Shown in pieces: positions 37,135 to 46,872 of a stretch of 64,000 nucleotides of DNA (position 1 is its first letter; each line of letters opens with the position of its first letter). Below the pieces are notes generated by a model. That model did not search any database. It saw only the letters and a list, made by a program, of their open reading frames with translations, and had not been told where the DNA came from. The DNA is from Lentibacillus halodurans (GTDB taxonomy: Bacteria; Bacillota; Bacilli; Bacillales; Amphibacillaceae). A program made the position numbers and the translations under genes. The stretch spans positions 7,962-71,961 of the forward strand of contig NZ_FOJW01000002.1 in NCBI RefSeq assembly GCF_900112045.1, in the 5' to 3' direction.

Positions 37135-37468
37135 TGTTCGTAGTCGTACAGCCAAACGCGCCATAGTTCATTTTGATATCGTTACCATTTGATAAGAAGC
37201 ATGCGCTAAGCAGTCCGAATACACGTAGACTCCTGCGGTAAGTAAGAGATAAGCAAGACCCCACAGGGCGTATGTCTGAGGAGGCTTGCCACTCGCCCGT
37301 GAAAAGCGAAGTGTATTCGGACTGTGGCTGGATTACCAACAATCATTACAGCTTTAAAAAAATCCTGTTAAATATTTTGCAGGTATTTGTATTTTTTAAA
37401 AGAGCCATTATGAAATTGATTCAAGTGTTATAATGATACCAAAGTACAGTATGAAATGAGGGTTGATC
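37135..37468. other. intergenic region with a MITE-like element
   Basis: No gene is seen between the IS remnant and the response-regulator gene. It contains the MITE-like element at 37212-37323 and the ATGAGGG ribosome-binding site of the next gene. Confidence 0.5.
37212..37323. repeat. MITE-like element with 13-bp terminal inverted repeats
   Basis: AGTCCGAATACAC (37212-37224) and GTGTATTCGGACT (37311-37323) are perfect inverted repeats around a 112-base element. The interior begins GTAGACTCCTGCGG and contains GAGGAGGCTTGCC, typical of short non-autonomous repeats in Bacillaceae. It is related to 20955-21092. Confidence 0.75.
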
Positions 37469-38176
37469 GTGGAGAAAATCATGATTGTGGAAGATGATCC
37501 GAAAATAGCCGGACATTTGCACACCTTTATAGAAAAATATGGCTATGATGTTTTGAATGCTGATGATTTTGAAAACCTGATGGACTCGTTTCGTCGGTTT
37601 CGGCCTGATTTGGTCCTGCTTGATATCAACTTGCCCCGTTTTGATGGGTTTTATTGGTGCAGGCAAATCCGCCTTGAATCGATCTGTCCGGTCATTTTCA
37701 TTTCCGCCCGGACCGGGGAGATGGACCAGGTGATGGCGCTGGAAAATGGGGGAGATGACTTTATTACCAAACCATTCCACTCGGACGTCGTGATGGCTAA
37801 AATCCGCAGCCAATTACGCCGGGCATACGGGGAATATGCCGCGGGTAACAAAGAGCGCATCTTACAGAAAGATGGACTGAAGCTGCTGCCTGAACGACTT
37901 GAGCTCAGGTTTGGGACGGCTGAGGTAACCCTAACCAAAAAAGAGGCGGATATTATTGAAAGTTTGATGGACAGGCATCCCCGGGTCGCCGGTCGTGAAG
38001 ATTTATTGGAAAAACTGTGGGATGATCAAATGTATGTGGATGAAAACACGCTTAATGTGAATATGACACGGGTCCGCAAAAAGTTTCAGGAGCTTGGAAT
38101 CACCGGTGCAGTTGAAACCGTCCGGGGCGCGGGATACCGGCTGCATGTGACATGGAACGGGGCAGAGGAGTTATGA
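37469..38176 (+). CDS. OmpR-type response regulator (BceR-like)
   Basis: 235 residues: receiver domain (1-115) with the acidic pair in VEDDPK and the phospho-acceptor Asp in LVLLDINLPRFDG (about residue 53), then a winged-helix DNA-binding domain (about 130-230). With the following small histidine kinase and ABC pair it forms a Bce-type module that answers cell-wall peptide antibiotics. I chose GTG (37469) after ATGAGGG; a TTG six bases earlier is also in frame. The stop overlaps the kinase ATG (ATGA). Confidence 0.92.
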   Translation: MEKIMIVEDDPKIAGHLHTFIEKYGYDVLNADDFENLMDSFRRFRPDLVLLDINLPRFDGFYWCRQIRLESICPVIFISARTGEMDQVMALENGGDDFITKPFHSDVVMAKIRSQLRRAYGEYAAGNKERILQKDGLKLLPERLELRFGTAEVTLTKKEADIIESLMDRHPRVAGREDLLEKLWDDQMYVDENTLNVNMTRVRKKFQELGITGAVETVRGAGYRLHVTWNGAEEL

Positions 38177-39174
38177 AGCTGTTCATCAAGGATCATCGAT
38201 TATTAATCGGACTGCAGATTGTGCAGTTCGGACTTATTTTTCTTATTCTTTGGCTGGACGGCTACCGGAACATCAGAACGGTTCTCTATGCGATTTTTCT
38301 GGGATTCATTTTATTCAGTAGTTATCTTCTCTACTATTATATAACACGACGCGCGTTTTACAAAAGACTCGAACAGCCAATCGAATCGCTTGATGAATCA
38401 TTGCAGGAAACGGATCAGGCGCCGATTGCTGAAGCACTTGATCAATTGTTGAAGTCACAGTACAGGATGTATGAGCGGCGAATTGGTGAAACCGAGGCGC
38501 AGAAAGAAGAACATTTGACGTTCATTGATCGCTGGGTTCATCAAATGAAAACACCGCTTTCGGTCATTGAACTGACAGCCCAAAATCTTGACGAGCCGGA
38601 ATCATCGAACATTCGTGAAGAAACTGATCGCATTAAAACGGGGCTGAATACCGTACTGTACATGGCACGCCTCCGCACCATCGAACAGGACTTTCGGATT
38701 AAGCCGGTCGTACTGGAAAAGCTGGTTCAAGAAGTCAACCAGGAAAACAAGCGTTTTTTCATCCGCAACGAGGTCTACCCTAAACTGGAAAAAGAACGTT
38801 CCGGAATCACTGTTGAAACAGATGAGAAATGGCTGTTGTTCATCATGACACAGTTCATTCAAAATGCGGTGAAATATTCAGCGGGAAAAAGCGGACAAAT
38901 GGTTATTTCACTGTATGAACGTGCCGGGTCGGTGATCTTTGAAGTGACAGATTTCGGTGTCGGCATTCCTGAAGAAGACAGAAAGCGGATTTTCAATGCG
39001 TTTTATACTGGAAAAAATGGACGCAAGTTCCGGGAGTCCACCGGCATGGGGCTGTTTCTCGCAAAAGAGGTAGCCGATTATTTGGGACACAGGATTGAAA
39101 TGGAAAGTATTGTGGACAAAGGGACAACAATCCGCATTGTTTTTTCACCTGCGCAAAACATTACAAAAATGTAA
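38173..39174 (+). CDS. intramembrane-sensing histidine kinase (BceS-like)
   Basis: 333 residues: two TM helices close together at the N-terminus (about 12-30 and 36-56) with almost no extracellular loop, a feature of BceS-type kinases that rely on their ABC transporter for sensing. The phospho-acceptor His is in DRWVHQMKTPLS (about residue 126). ATP-binding motifs are N-box QFIQNAVKYS, G1 DFGVGIPEED and G2 GMGLFLAKEV. The start overlaps the regulator stop and has GAGGAG upstream; a longer in-frame ATG at 38152 is less likely. Confidence 0.92.
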   Translation: MKLFIKDHRLLIGLQIVQFGLIFLILWLDGYRNIRTVLYAIFLGFILFSSYLLYYYITRRAFYKRLEQPIESLDESLQETDQAPIAEALDQLLKSQYRMYERRIGETEAQKEEHLTFIDRWVHQMKTPLSVIELTAQNLDEPESSNIREETDRIKTGLNTVLYMARLRTIEQDFRIKPVVLEKLVQEVNQENKRFFIRNEVYPKLEKERSGITVETDEKWLLFIMTQFIQNAVKYSAGKSGQMVISLYERAGSVIFEVTDFGVGIPEEDRKRIFNAFYTGKNGRKFRESTGMGLFLAKEVADYLGHRIEMESIVDKGTTIRIVFSPAQNITKM

Positions 39175-39243
39175 GGATACTGAAAGGATGATCGATCGTT
39201 TGCCAGGACAAAGGGCGGTACACTGTTGACTGATGATACTTTT

Positions 39244-39261
39244 CGTGTGTGATCACACACG
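39244..39261. promoter_or_regulatory. 18-bp perfect palindrome before the ABC pair
   Basis: CGTGTGTGATCACACACG is a perfect palindrome 20 bases upstream of the ATPase start. It lies in the 107-base gap between kinase and ABC genes, where a separate promoter for the transporter would sit. It could be a regulator-binding site. Its match to the known BceR box was not established. Confidence 0.45.
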
Positions 39262-39281
39262 CCGATGAAAGGAGTACAGAC

Positions 39282-40046
39282 ATGCTTCAAGTCCAGAATG
39301 TAAGTAAAGTGTATGAAGGCAAAATCGCCTATCGAGCCTTGTCAAATATCGATCTCGAAATCGAAAAAGGGGAATTTGTCGGTGTCATGGGTCCATCGGG
39401 GAGCGGGAAGACGACACTACTCAATATGGTTGCCACTATCGATGAACCGACAACAGGGGATGTGCTGATTGAAGGGAAAAATCCGCATGCACTCAGTCGA
39501 AATGAACTGGCTAGATTTCGGCGCCGCGAGCTGGGATTTGTCTTTCAGGAGTTCAATCTGCTGCACACATTGACAGTGGAGGAGAATATGGTACTGCCAC
39601 TGACATTGGACGGCAAACGTGTCAAGGAGATGAAACAGCAGGCTAATGCCATTGCTGAAAAACTTGGCATCGCTGACATCATGACCAAGCGAACCCATGA
39701 AATTTCCGGTGGCCAGGCACAACGAGCAGCAATTGCCAGAGCGATGATCCATCAGCCTAAACTGCTTCTAGCCGATGAACCGACAGGAAACCTTGATTCC
39801 AAAGCATCCAAAGATGTCATGGGGATGCTTTCGTCACTTAATAAACAAGAAAAAGCAACAATGATGCTCGTCACGCATGATCCGCAGGCCGCAAGCTATG
39901 CGGACAGGGTAGTGTTCATCCGGGACGGGAAGTTTTATTCAGAAATCCATCACGGTAAAAGCCGGCAGACGTTTTTCCAAAGCATTATTGACACGCTTTC
40001 CTTAATGGGAGGGGATGACAGTGACTTTTCGCCAGTTCGCGGTTAA
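39282..40046 (+). CDS. Bce-type ABC transporter ATP-binding protein
   Basis: A 254-residue ATPase of the peptide-7 exporter/lipid-handling group: Walker A GPSGSGKTT (about residue 38), Q-loop VFQEFNLL, signature ISGGQAQR (about 140), Walker B LLLADEPTGNLDS and H-loop VTHDPQ. With the next gene it would free cell-wall intermediates from bacitracin- or lantibiotic-like peptides and signal to the kinase. The start at 39282 follows AAAGGAG; 11 upstream codons are open but not used. It overlaps the permease gene by 26 bases. Confidence 0.92.
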   Translation: MLQVQNVSKVYEGKIAYRALSNIDLEIEKGEFVGVMGPSGSGKTTLLNMVATIDEPTTGDVLIEGKNPHALSRNELARFRRRELGFVFQEFNLLHTLTVEENMVLPLTLDGKRVKEMKQQANAIAEKLGIADIMTKRTHEISGGQAQRAAIARAMIHQPKLLLADEPTGNLDSKASKDVMGMLSSLNKQEKATMMLVTHDPQAASYADRVVFIRDGKFYSEIHHGKSRQTFFQSIIDTLSLMGGDDSDFSPVRG

Positions 40047-41910
40047 TAATGTCATCCGCAACAAGCGTCTGTATGTTGCTTATTTTTTGAGCAGCCTGTT
40101 TACGGTAATGATCTTTTTTACATTTGCTATATTTGCATTTCACCCGACTTTTATGGACGGATCAGTTCGGGGGGAAGTGCTGTACGGCATGGCCATTGCC
40201 GGCGGCATTATTTATGTGTTTTCCTTTTTCTTTGTGCTGTATTCGATGAGTTCATTCTTGCAATCGCGTAAGAGGGAATTCGGCCTTTTGATGATGCATG
40301 GGATGACAACAAGACAAATCAGGCTGATGATTTTTATGGAGAACATGCTGATTGGCTTTTTTGCGACATTGGGCGGGATTTTACTCGGGCTTGTTTTTGC
40401 AAAGGCCATTCTTCTGCTCGCCGAAAATGTACTGGTCATTGATGAAACGCTTCATTTTTATTTTCCACTGTTGGCCATCATCCTAACGTTTGTGTCATTT
40501 ATTGTGCTTTTTTTGTTAATCTCGCTATTCGTATCATTTATTCTACGCACTCGCAGACTCGTTGACTTGATCAAGGCAGACAAACAGTCAAAAGGCGAGC
40601 CGAAAGCGTCTGTCGTTTTGACAGTCATTGCTGTAATCCTACTTGCTTCAGGTTATATGACGGCTTTATATGTGAAAGGAATGCAGGTAGTCATGGCCAT
40701 GCTTCCGGTGATTATTGTGGTCACGATTGGGACGTATTTGTTGTTTACACAGTTAAGCGTTTATGTGATCCGGCGATTGAAGGGCAGCAAGGGGATCTTT
40801 TGGCGGAAAACGAACATGGTGCTCTTCTCGGATCTATCTTTCCGGATGAAGGACAACGCGCGGTCGTTTTTCATGGTGGCAATTATTTCGACTGTTGCAT
40901 TTAGTGCAATCGGGTCATTATATGGTGCTCAATCGTACCTTACAAGGGGTATGACAGAGGCGAATCCATTTTCATTTTTATATACATCGTCTCCGGAAAA
41001 TGATGAAGACGCTATACGGGAGGATGTTCAAGTTATTGAGGAGACCATGGATAAGTATGATATAGATGCTGATTCGAGTATTATCGACATGACCTATTTC
41101 AGCCGTGATGACGGTGAAGTATTGATTACGAATGAATCCCAATATAACCTTTTTGCGCATCTGCTTGGCGAAAAAACAGTACAAATTGAGGATAATGAGG
41201 CAGTTGTCGTATCAGACAGCAGTAGAGTGCTTGAACCTGACAGTGAAACGGACAGGTTGATGGATGACCCGGTTGAATTGACGGATGGTACAGCCATACA
41301 ACCTGATCGAATGATGGAATCGTCAGTTTTACCTGAGATGTATTCATACTATATCATCAGTGATGCAATGTATGAACAGTTGCCGCAGCCAGATACTGTA
41401 GAAACGTCGGTTGCCTGGATGGCTGATAAAGGGCAGGAGGATGCACTGATTCAGGCAGGTGAAGCGATATTCGACCAAATTGACAGCTATAACCTCGTGG
41501 CTATAGACTTTTCGCTCTATCAAATCAATAAAGTGTACGGGCCGATTTTGTTCATTGGGTTGTTCATTGGCATTGTCTTCTTTGTTTCTGCCGGAAGTTT
41601 CTTATATTTTCGTCTGTATACCGACCTTGATGATGATAAGGAAAAATTCAGGACGATTGCAAAAATGGGCTTAACGGATAAGGAATTGAAGAAAGTCATC
41701 AACCGTCAGACAGCACTCCTGTTTTTTGCTCCAATTGTTGTCGCTTTGATTCACGGAGCTGTCGCCCTGACTGCTCTGTCACATTTATTTGACTTCTCAC
41801 TTGTCAATGAATCGGCATTGGTACTTGGTGCGTTTGCCTTCATCCAGATCATCTACTTTGTTGTTGTGAGATATTTTTATACAAAGCAGATCAGGCGTGC
41901 CATTTTTTAA
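40021..41910 (+). CDS. Bce-type ABC transporter permease
   Basis: A 629-residue FtsX-type permease with about ten TM helices. The large extracellular domain between helices 7 and 8 (roughly residues 315-510, rich in Asp/Glu here) is thought to recognise the peptide antibiotic or its lipid complex. Its N-terminus (TFRQFAVNNVIRNKRLYVAYFLSS) and size match BceB/PsdB. I chose GTG 40021 because the GGGAGGGG site directly abuts an ATG at 40015, leaving no spacing. A terminator follows. Confidence 0.9.
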   Translation: MTFRQFAVNNVIRNKRLYVAYFLSSLFTVMIFFTFAIFAFHPTFMDGSVRGEVLYGMAIAGGIIYVFSFFFVLYSMSSFLQSRKREFGLLMMHGMTTRQIRLMIFMENMLIGFFATLGGILLGLVFAKAILLLAENVLVIDETLHFYFPLLAIILTFVSFIVLFLLISLFVSFILRTRRLVDLIKADKQSKGEPKASVVLTVIAVILLASGYMTALYVKGMQVVMAMLPVIIVVTIGTYLLFTQLSVYVIRRLKGSKGIFWRKTNMVLFSDLSFRMKDNARSFFMVAIISTVAFSAIGSLYGAQSYLTRGMTEANPFSFLYTSSPENDEDAIREDVQVIEETMDKYDIDADSSIIDMTYFSRDDGEVLITNESQYNLFAHLLGEKTVQIEDNEAVVVSDSSRVLEPDSETDRLMDDPVELTDGTAIQPDRMMESSVLPEMYSYYIISDAMYEQLPQPDTVETSVAWMADKGQEDALIQAGEAIFDQIDSYNLVAIDFSLYQINKVYGPILFIGLFIGIVFFVSAGSFLYFRLYTDLDDDKEKFRTIAKMGLTDKELKKVINRQTALLFFAPIVVALIHGAVALTALSHLFDFSLVNESALVLGAFAFIQIIYFVVVRYFYTKQIRRAIF

Positions 41911-41948
41911 AAGTACAGGTACACATTGTTTGCTGATGACATCAGTAC

Positions 41949-41995
41949 CGGCTTCCGGTTCTTCGCTTGAAAGGTGAAGTGGAAGCCGTTTTTTC
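41949..41995 (+). terminator. terminator after the Bce-type permease
   Basis: CGGCTTCC and GGAAGCCG form a stem, with an inner CTTC/GAAG pair, followed by six T. Confidence 0.75.
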
Positions 41996-42088
41996 CATTT
42001 GATTTGTCAATTCGGTTAACACTCGTCACGTTTAATTTGTTACAATAAAATAAGATACCAATTTTTTGTTCACGAGGAGGCAATACAT

Positions 42089-43474
42089 ATGGACTACCGG
42101 ATTGAAACAGACACTTTAGGTGAAATAAAAGTCCCTGCTGACAAATATTGGGGAGCACAGACACAGCGAAGTAAACAAAATTTTCCCATCGGCCGTGAAA
42201 AAATGCCAACTGAAGTGATTCAAGCATTTGCGATTTTGAAAAAAAGTGCTGCCAAAGCAAACAGAGACCTTGGTCTTTTGGATAGACAAAAAGCTGAAGC
42301 CATCGGCTATGCTGCAGATCAGATTTTGGATCATAAGCTTGATGATCACTTTCCACTGGTTGTCTGGCAAACTGGAAGCGGCACACAGTCGAATATGAAT
42401 GTGAATGAAGTCATCGCATATGTCGGAACGGAATGGCTGAAGCAGCAAGGAAGCGACTTAACGCTCCACCCGAATGATGATGTCAATAAATCTCAAAGCT
42501 CTAATGATACGTATCCGACTGCCATGCATATTGCATTTGTTTTAAAACTGGAAGAAGCGGTTCTGCCTGCATTAAAAACGTTAAAAAATACGATGAAGGA
42601 AAAGATGGATGCGTTTCAGGATATTGTCAAAATTGGCCGCACTCATCTGCAGGACGCCACGCCATTAACGTTGGGACAGGAAATCAGTGGCTGGCATCGC
42701 ATGCTGGAAAAGTCAGCAAACATGATTAACGAAAGTCTAAATTATGTAAAAGAGCTGGCTATCGGCGGGACGGCCGTCGGGACAGGTCTCAATGCACACC
42801 CTGATTTTTCAGAAGCTGTCTCCCAGGCGATTAGTGAAGAGACCGGGAGAAAGTTTCTGTCTGCGCCGAATAAATTTCATGCATTGACAAGCCATGATGA
42901 AACAGTCCATGCTCATGGCGCATTAAAAGGTTTGGCAGCAGACTTGATGAAAATTGCTAACGATGTTCGCTGGCTGGCAAGCGGACCACGTTCAGGAATC
43001 GGTGAGATCACTATTCCGGCAAACGAACCGGGAAGCTCAATCATGCCAGGGAAAGTCAACCCGACACAAAGTGAGGCTGTCACTATGGTTGCAACACAGG
43101 TCATGGGCAATGACGCAGCGATCGGATTTGCAGCAAGCCAGGGCAACTTTGAGCTGAATGTATTCAAACCGGTCATCGCCTATAATTTTCTGCAGTCATG
43201 CCAGCTGCTGGCGGACAGCATGCTGTCATTTGATGAGCGTTGTGTTAAAGGCATCGAACCAAATGATGAACAGATTGAAAAGTATTTGCGTGATTCGTTA
43301 ATGCTGGTAACAGCTCTGAATCCGCACATCGGATATGAGAATGCAGCAAAAATTGCCAAAAAAGCGTTTTCCGATAATTCTACACTTAAAGAAGCTGCAG
43401 TCGATCTCGAGTTATTGACAGAAGAAGAGTTTGAAAAATATGTTAATCCAAAAGAAATGACATATCCAAAATAA
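42089..43474 (+). CDS. fumC: class II fumarate hydratase
   Basis: Hydrates fumarate to L-malate in the TCA cycle; a homotetrameric, iron-free enzyme of 461 residues. It has the fumarase/aspartase signature [11 protein letters not shown] (about residues 317-327, catalytic Ser loop), [14 protein letters not shown] (about 97-110), and [14 protein letters not shown] (about 136-149). The ATG follows GAGGAGG. It stands alone with a terminator at 43491-43521, and complements odhAB in the same window. Confidence 0.97.
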   Translation: MDYRIETDTLGEIKVPADKYWGAQTQRSKQNFPIGREKMPTEVIQAFAILKKSAAKANRDLGLLDRQKAEAIGYAADQILDHKLDDHFPLVVWQTGSGTQSNMNVNEVIAYVGTEWLKQQGSDLTLHPNDDVNKSQSSNDTYPTAMHIAFVLKLEEAVLPALKTLKNTMKEKMDAFQDIVKIGRTHLQDATPLTLGQEISGWHRMLEKSANMINESLNYVKELAIGGTAVGTGLNAHPDFSEAVSQAISEETGRKFLSAPNKFHALTSHDETVHAHGALKGLAADLMKIANDVRWLASGPRSGIGEITIPANEPGSSIMPGKVNPTQSEAVTMVATQVMGNDAAIGFAASQGNFELNVFKPVIAYNFLQSCQLLADSMLSFDERCVKGIEPNDEQIEKYLRDSLMLVTALNPHIGYENAAKIAKKAFSDNSTLKEAAVDLELLTEEEFEKYVNPKEMTYPK

Positions 43475-43490
43475 AGAGACAAATGATGAA

Positions 43491-43521
43491 AGCTCACTAT
43501 CTTACAAGGTAGTGAGTTTTT
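43491..43521 (+). terminator. terminator after fumC
   Basis: CTCACTA and TAGTGAG form a stem followed by TTTTT. Confidence 0.75.
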
Positions 43522-43539
43522 GCATTTTGAATCCTTTAA

Positions 43540-43568
43540 GCAACAATTACCAACAATAATCCATGATA
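43540..43568 (+). promoter_or_regulatory. possible sigma-G promoter of the SASP gene
   Basis: GCAACA (43540-43545), 16 bases and CATGATA (43562-43568) resemble a forespore promoter 46 bases before the SASP start. The match is imperfect. Confidence 0.35.
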
Positions 43569-43614
43569 AGTTTATCAGATCTGTTAACAATAATGCTTAC
43601 AGGAGGTGATAAAC

Positions 43615-43824
43615 ATGGCAAACAACAATAGCAGAAACTCAAACCAGTTGGTTGTTCCTGGTGCAGAACAGGCTCTAAACCAAATGAAAACTGAAATTGC
43701 ACAAGAGTTTGGTGTTAACCTGGGAGCTGATACGACTTCCCGTGCAAACGGTTCTGTTGGTGGTGAGATTACTAAACGATTGGTTCAATCAGCTCAATCT
43801 CAATTCAGTGGACAACAACAATAA
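43615..43824 (+). CDS. alpha/beta-type small acid-soluble spore protein
   Basis: A 69-residue DNA-binding protein made in the forespore that coats and protects spore DNA and is degraded at germination. It shows the family core [17 protein letters not shown] (GPR cleavage region) and [16 protein letters not shown]. The start at 43615 ([18 protein letters not shown]) follows AGGAGGTGAT. Terminator-like hairpins follow at 43862-43897. It shows that the organism forms endospores. Confidence 0.96.
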   Translation: MANNNSRNSNQLVVPGAEQALNQMKTEIAQEFGVNLGADTTSRANGSVGGEITKRLVQSAQSQFSGQQQ

Positions 43825-43861
43825 TAAAAAATGGCCTCACAAGGGGTAATTCCCCATTGGA

Positions 43862-43897
43862 AAAGGGGAAGTCTTCCAAGGCTTCCCCTATTTATAT
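43862..43897 (+). terminator. terminator after the SASP gene
   Basis: AAGGGGAAG and CTTCCCCTA pair around TCTTCCAAGG and are followed by TTTA. Confidence 0.55.
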
Positions 43898-43959
43898 ATG
43901 CGATTTATTGGTACTTTTTACTTTAAACGGAATTTCATACATATATTTGCTCACTGTAT

Positions 43960-44048
43960 TACGACGCACAGGACGTGCTAATGCAGGCGGTGCGACAGGA
44001 CGTCGCGCATCTAGGCTGCGGACGCACAGGACGTGCTAATGCAGGCGG
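43960..44048. repeat. 28-bp direct repeat (two copies) of a dispersed family
   Basis: A 28-bp sequence starting GACGCACAGGACGTGCTAAT occurs at 43963-43990 and again, identical, at 44021-44048, separated by a variant core CGACAGGACGTCGCGCAT. The same family appears inverted at about 56868-56925. Confidence 0.8.
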
Positions 44049-44131
44049 CGACATGGCAAAGAACGCAGCGGCAGCATTACATCGCACGAAGAAAAATGTA
44101 TTTCGTCACGGATATACCTGCCACCCTTCTA

Positions 44132-45229
44132 TCACCGTATCCGCTGCTCCGTTTGTGCATCAAAGAAAAGCGCTTTATTCATATCAAAAGCAAGCTCAAC
44201 TTGCTCATTTCCAGTAATTTCTGAACGGGAGTCGACCCGGGCAATGAAGTCCTGTTCATTAAACTTTGAATAAAGATAGGACTCAGCCCCCATCAGTTCT
44301 GCAACATCGATAGTTGCCGTTATTTTTGTCTCTGGTGTTGCTTCGATGAAGGCCGGTTCATCATGGATATCCTCCGGGCGAATCCCCAAAACAATTTCTT
44401 TGCCTACGTATTCCTGTTCACGCAGTGTTTTCATTTTGCCTTCAGGAACTTCGATTTTCGATTCCCTGTTTACGAAGTAGCCCTCTTGCAGTGTTCCGGT
44501 GATAAAATTCATCGATGGGGAACCGATAAACCCGCCTACGAAAATATTTTCCGGCAGATCATAGACTTCTTTCGGAGCACCCACCTGCTGAATAATGCCA
44601 TCTTTCATGACGACCAGGCGTGTCGCCATTGTCATCGCCTCTGTCTGGTCGTGTGTAACGTAAATCGTCGTTGTCTGCAGCCGCTGATGCAGTTTTTGAA
44701 TTTCGGCACGCATTTGTACACGGAGTTTCGCATCAAGGTTTGATAACGGTTCGTCCATTAAGAATACTTTTGCATCACGAACAATGGCCCGTCCCAATGC
44801 AACACGCTGCCGCTGACCACCGGATAACGCCTTTGGTTTGCGGTCCAAATAGCTTTCCAATCCCAAAATATTTGCTGCATTTTTAACACGTTGTTCAATC
44901 TCGTCTTTTTTGAACTTACGGAGCTTTAATCCGAAAGCCATGTTATCATAAACATTCATGTGCGGGTATAAGGCATAGTTTTGGAAAACCATGGCGATAT
45001 CACGGTCTTTAGGCGCGATGTCATTCATTTTTTTATCATCTATGTACAATTCGCCTCCGGTTATTTCTTCCAGCCCTGCAATCATTCGTAAAGTTGTTGA
45101 TTTGCCGCAGCCGGATGGTCCGACAAAAACAATAAATTCCTTGTCATGGATATTTAGGTTAAAATCATCAACAGCAAGCACGTTTTTGTCATAAGTCTTT
45201 TTGATATTATCCATTCGCAGTTCAGCCAT
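44132..45229 (-). CDS. msmX: multi-sugar ABC transporter ATP-binding protein (MsmX/UgpC-like)
   Basis: A 365-residue ATPase that energises several carbohydrate importers in Bacillus. Walker [10 protein letters not shown] (about residue 37), signature LSGGQRQR (about 135), Walker [13 protein letters not shown] and a C-terminal MOBE/TOBE-type regulatory domain (about 240-365, including [14 protein letters not shown]) are all present. No cognate permease is nearby, as expected for MsmX, which is shared between transporters. The PucR-type regulator gene lies next to it, as in the B. subtilis msmX-yxkF pair. The ATG follows GGAGGAG. Confidence 0.92.
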   Translation of the reverse strand: MAELRMDNIKKTYDKNVLAVDDFNLNIHDKEFIVFVGPSGCGKSTTLRMIAGLEEITGGELYIDDKKMNDIAPKDRDIAMVFQNYALYPHMNVYDNMAFGLKLRKFKKDEIEQRVKNAANILGLESYLDRKPKALSGGQRQRVALGRAIVRDAKVFLMDEPLSNLDAKLRVQMRAEIQKLHQRLQTTTIYVTHDQTEAMTMATRLVVMKDGIIQQVGAPKEVYDLPENIFVGGFIGSPSMNFITGTLQEGYFVNRESKIEVPEGKMKTLREQEYVGKEIVLGIRPEDIHDEPAFIEATPETKITATIDVAELMGAESYLYSKFNEQDFIARVDSRSEITGNEQVELAFDMNKALFFDAQTEQRIR

Positions 45230-45339
45230 TTTTCTCCTCCCAATATGTAAGCGTTTTATACTTTCATTTTAACGAATCAAAGGATGTTCCGTAAATGGCC
45301 ATTATGCACAAAGAAAACATGTCCTTTTTGTGCATGTTG

Positions 45340-46212
45340 TTATTTCATTGCCAGTAATGCCAGGTAAACGGATACTGCGTGATGAAAATGTCGAATATCG
45401 ATGCCAGATTTTTCGCTGAATTTGTCCAGTCGATATTGCAGACTGTTCCGGTGCATATATAATTCTTTGGCGGTAACAGATACATTTAAATTACAGGCTA
45501 TAAAAGTTTCGACTGTTTTGAGAAGATCATCATCATTCGCAGATTCAGCTAACACGGAACGTATAAGGTCAGCACGTAAATGGTTTTCTAATTGATCAAT
45601 CAGTATATATGGGAAGGCTTCAATGTATGTGATGACAGCCTTTTCGGAATACTTGCACACAATATTGGCACTTTCTAAGAGTGTTTGGTAACCTCTTTTG
45701 GCCTCTGTCAGTGAATGCATGAAGGGTCCAACGAAAAAGTGGATGTTTACAGACATATCACTCATCAAAACGTCAATAATTGTTTCATACGAAATGGGCT
45801 CGTCCAGATCCTCCTCAATGATGATTCCTTCATGATCATTTTCCCATAATATTGGAACCTGTCCTGCGAAAAATTCATTTACTGCATCTTTAAATGATGT
45901 GGGATCCATTTGCTCCCGCTGAAAGGAAAAATAAATGAAACGGTATGTAACTGATCTGGAATGACGTTTGTGTTCATTGTTGATTTGAGCATGCCATGAT
46001 CTCTCTTCCGGTGTCATCTTCGGAACAGAAATCGTATGCGGTATTAAAAATGTGTCTAGCAATTGACGATCTTTATCTGTCAGTTCTTGTTTATGGATGC
46101 CAATCAGCCTGTTTTCAGCTGTCATAAACCATTGGTACTCATCTTCGTTATCCTCTGTTATATCCTGATAGAAAATTAGTGACGAAAAAATTTTGCGCAA
46201 TTGTTCGATCAT
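45340..46212 (-). CDS. PucR-type helix-turn-helix regulator (YxkF-like)
   Basis: A 290-residue protein whose last 60 residues carry the PucR C-terminal helix-turn-helix (TFIACNLNVSVTAKELYMHRNSLQYRLDKF). The N-terminal two-thirds has no enzyme or sensor domain I can name. It is encoded upstream of the MsmX-like gene on the same strand, as in B. subtilis, so a link to carbohydrate uptake is plausible but unproven. I chose the ATG giving MIEQLRKIFSSL at 46212; the upstream open frame has no ribosome-binding site. Confidence 0.8.
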   Translation of the reverse strand: MIEQLRKIFSSLIFYQDITEDNEDEYQWFMTAENRLIGIHKQELTDKDRQLLDTFLIPHTISVPKMTPEERSWHAQINNEHKRHSRSVTYRFIYFSFQREQMDPTSFKDAVNEFFAGQVPILWENDHEGIIIEEDLDEPISYETIIDVLMSDMSVNIHFFVGPFMHSLTEAKRGYQTLLESANIVCKYSEKAVITYIEAFPYILIDQLENHLRADLIRSVLAESANDDDLLKTVETFIACNLNVSVTAKELYMHRNSLQYRLDKFSEKSGIDIRHFHHAVSVYLALLAMK

Positions 46213-46365
46213 CAAAACACCACTTTCCCGGGTTCTTTTTTCATTATAGCAATATATATAGGGTTGAAAAATCAATTTTTCATTTCTTGGCCTTTCACGA
46301 AATGCTATACAGTGGTTCAAACGTTTGTTATAGTAAATTTAGATGAAAATGAAGGAGGATATATT

Positions 46366-46728
46366 GTGCCTAATATTTATGATAGTGCATATGATTTGGA
46401 AAAAGCAATTCGCGACAGTGATGAATTCAAACGCTTAAAAGAAGCATATGATGCTGTAATGGCTGATGAATCTGCGAAAAGAATGTTTGATAATTTCCGG
46501 AATACACAAATGGACTTGCAGGAAAAACAAATGCAGGGGCAGGAGATTTCTGAGGAAGAAGTTGAAGAAGCCCGTAAAGTTGTTGAATTAGTACAGCAGC
46601 ATGAAGATATCTCCAAATTAATGGAAGAAGAGCAGCGCCTGAATGTTGTCATCAATGACGTTAGCCGCATTATTACCCAACCGCTGGAAGAGCTGTACGG
46701 CAATCCGGAAGAAGACGCAAACGAATAA
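46366..46728 (+). CDS. yheA: YlbF/YmcA-family protein YheA
   Basis: A 120-residue, mostly helical acidic protein very close to B. subtilis YheA (YDSAYDLEKAI, ESAKRMFDNFR, QPLEELYG). Relatives YlbF and YmcA affect RNase Y, competence and biofilm, but YheA itself has no proven role. The start is GTG, 8 bases after AAGGAGG. It opens a block of genes that follows B. subtilis order up to hit. A clear terminator follows. Confidence 0.9.
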   Translation: MPNIYDSAYDLEKAIRDSDEFKRLKEAYDAVMADESAKRMFDNFRNTQMDLQEKQMQGQEISEEEVEEARKVVELVQQHEDISKLMEEEQRLNVVINDVSRIITQPLEELYGNPEEDANE

Positions 46729-46739
46729 ATCTCCAATAC

Positions 46740-46772
46740 AATTCCGCGGTACCGTTACTGCGGGATTTTTTT
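46740..46772 (+). terminator. terminator after yheA
   Basis: ATTCCGCGGT and ACTGCGGGAT form a stem followed by TTTTTT. Confidence 0.75.
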
Positions 46773-46872
46773 GAGTAACAACGAATAGCATTACATTGGC
46801 CGAACATAGGGAGGATTTCTTGCAAAGGAAACGAATTTATAGCATACAAAACTTTTGGAAGAGGTTGGTAAA

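Larger units (their letters stand above)
43825..44131. other. intergenic region with terminator and direct repeats
   Basis: About 300 bases between the converging SASP and MsmX-like genes. It contains GGGG/CCCC hairpins, the stem AAGGGGAAG/CTTCCCCTA (43862-43891), and a GC-rich block with two copies of a 28-bp repeat (43963 and 44021). Short open frames across the repeats are not credible genes. Confidence 0.5.

Noticed and set aside
43857-44224. Short plus-strand frames over the 28-bp repeats
   Set aside because: They consist of repeat sequence and the antisense of the MsmX-like gene, with no ribosome-binding site.
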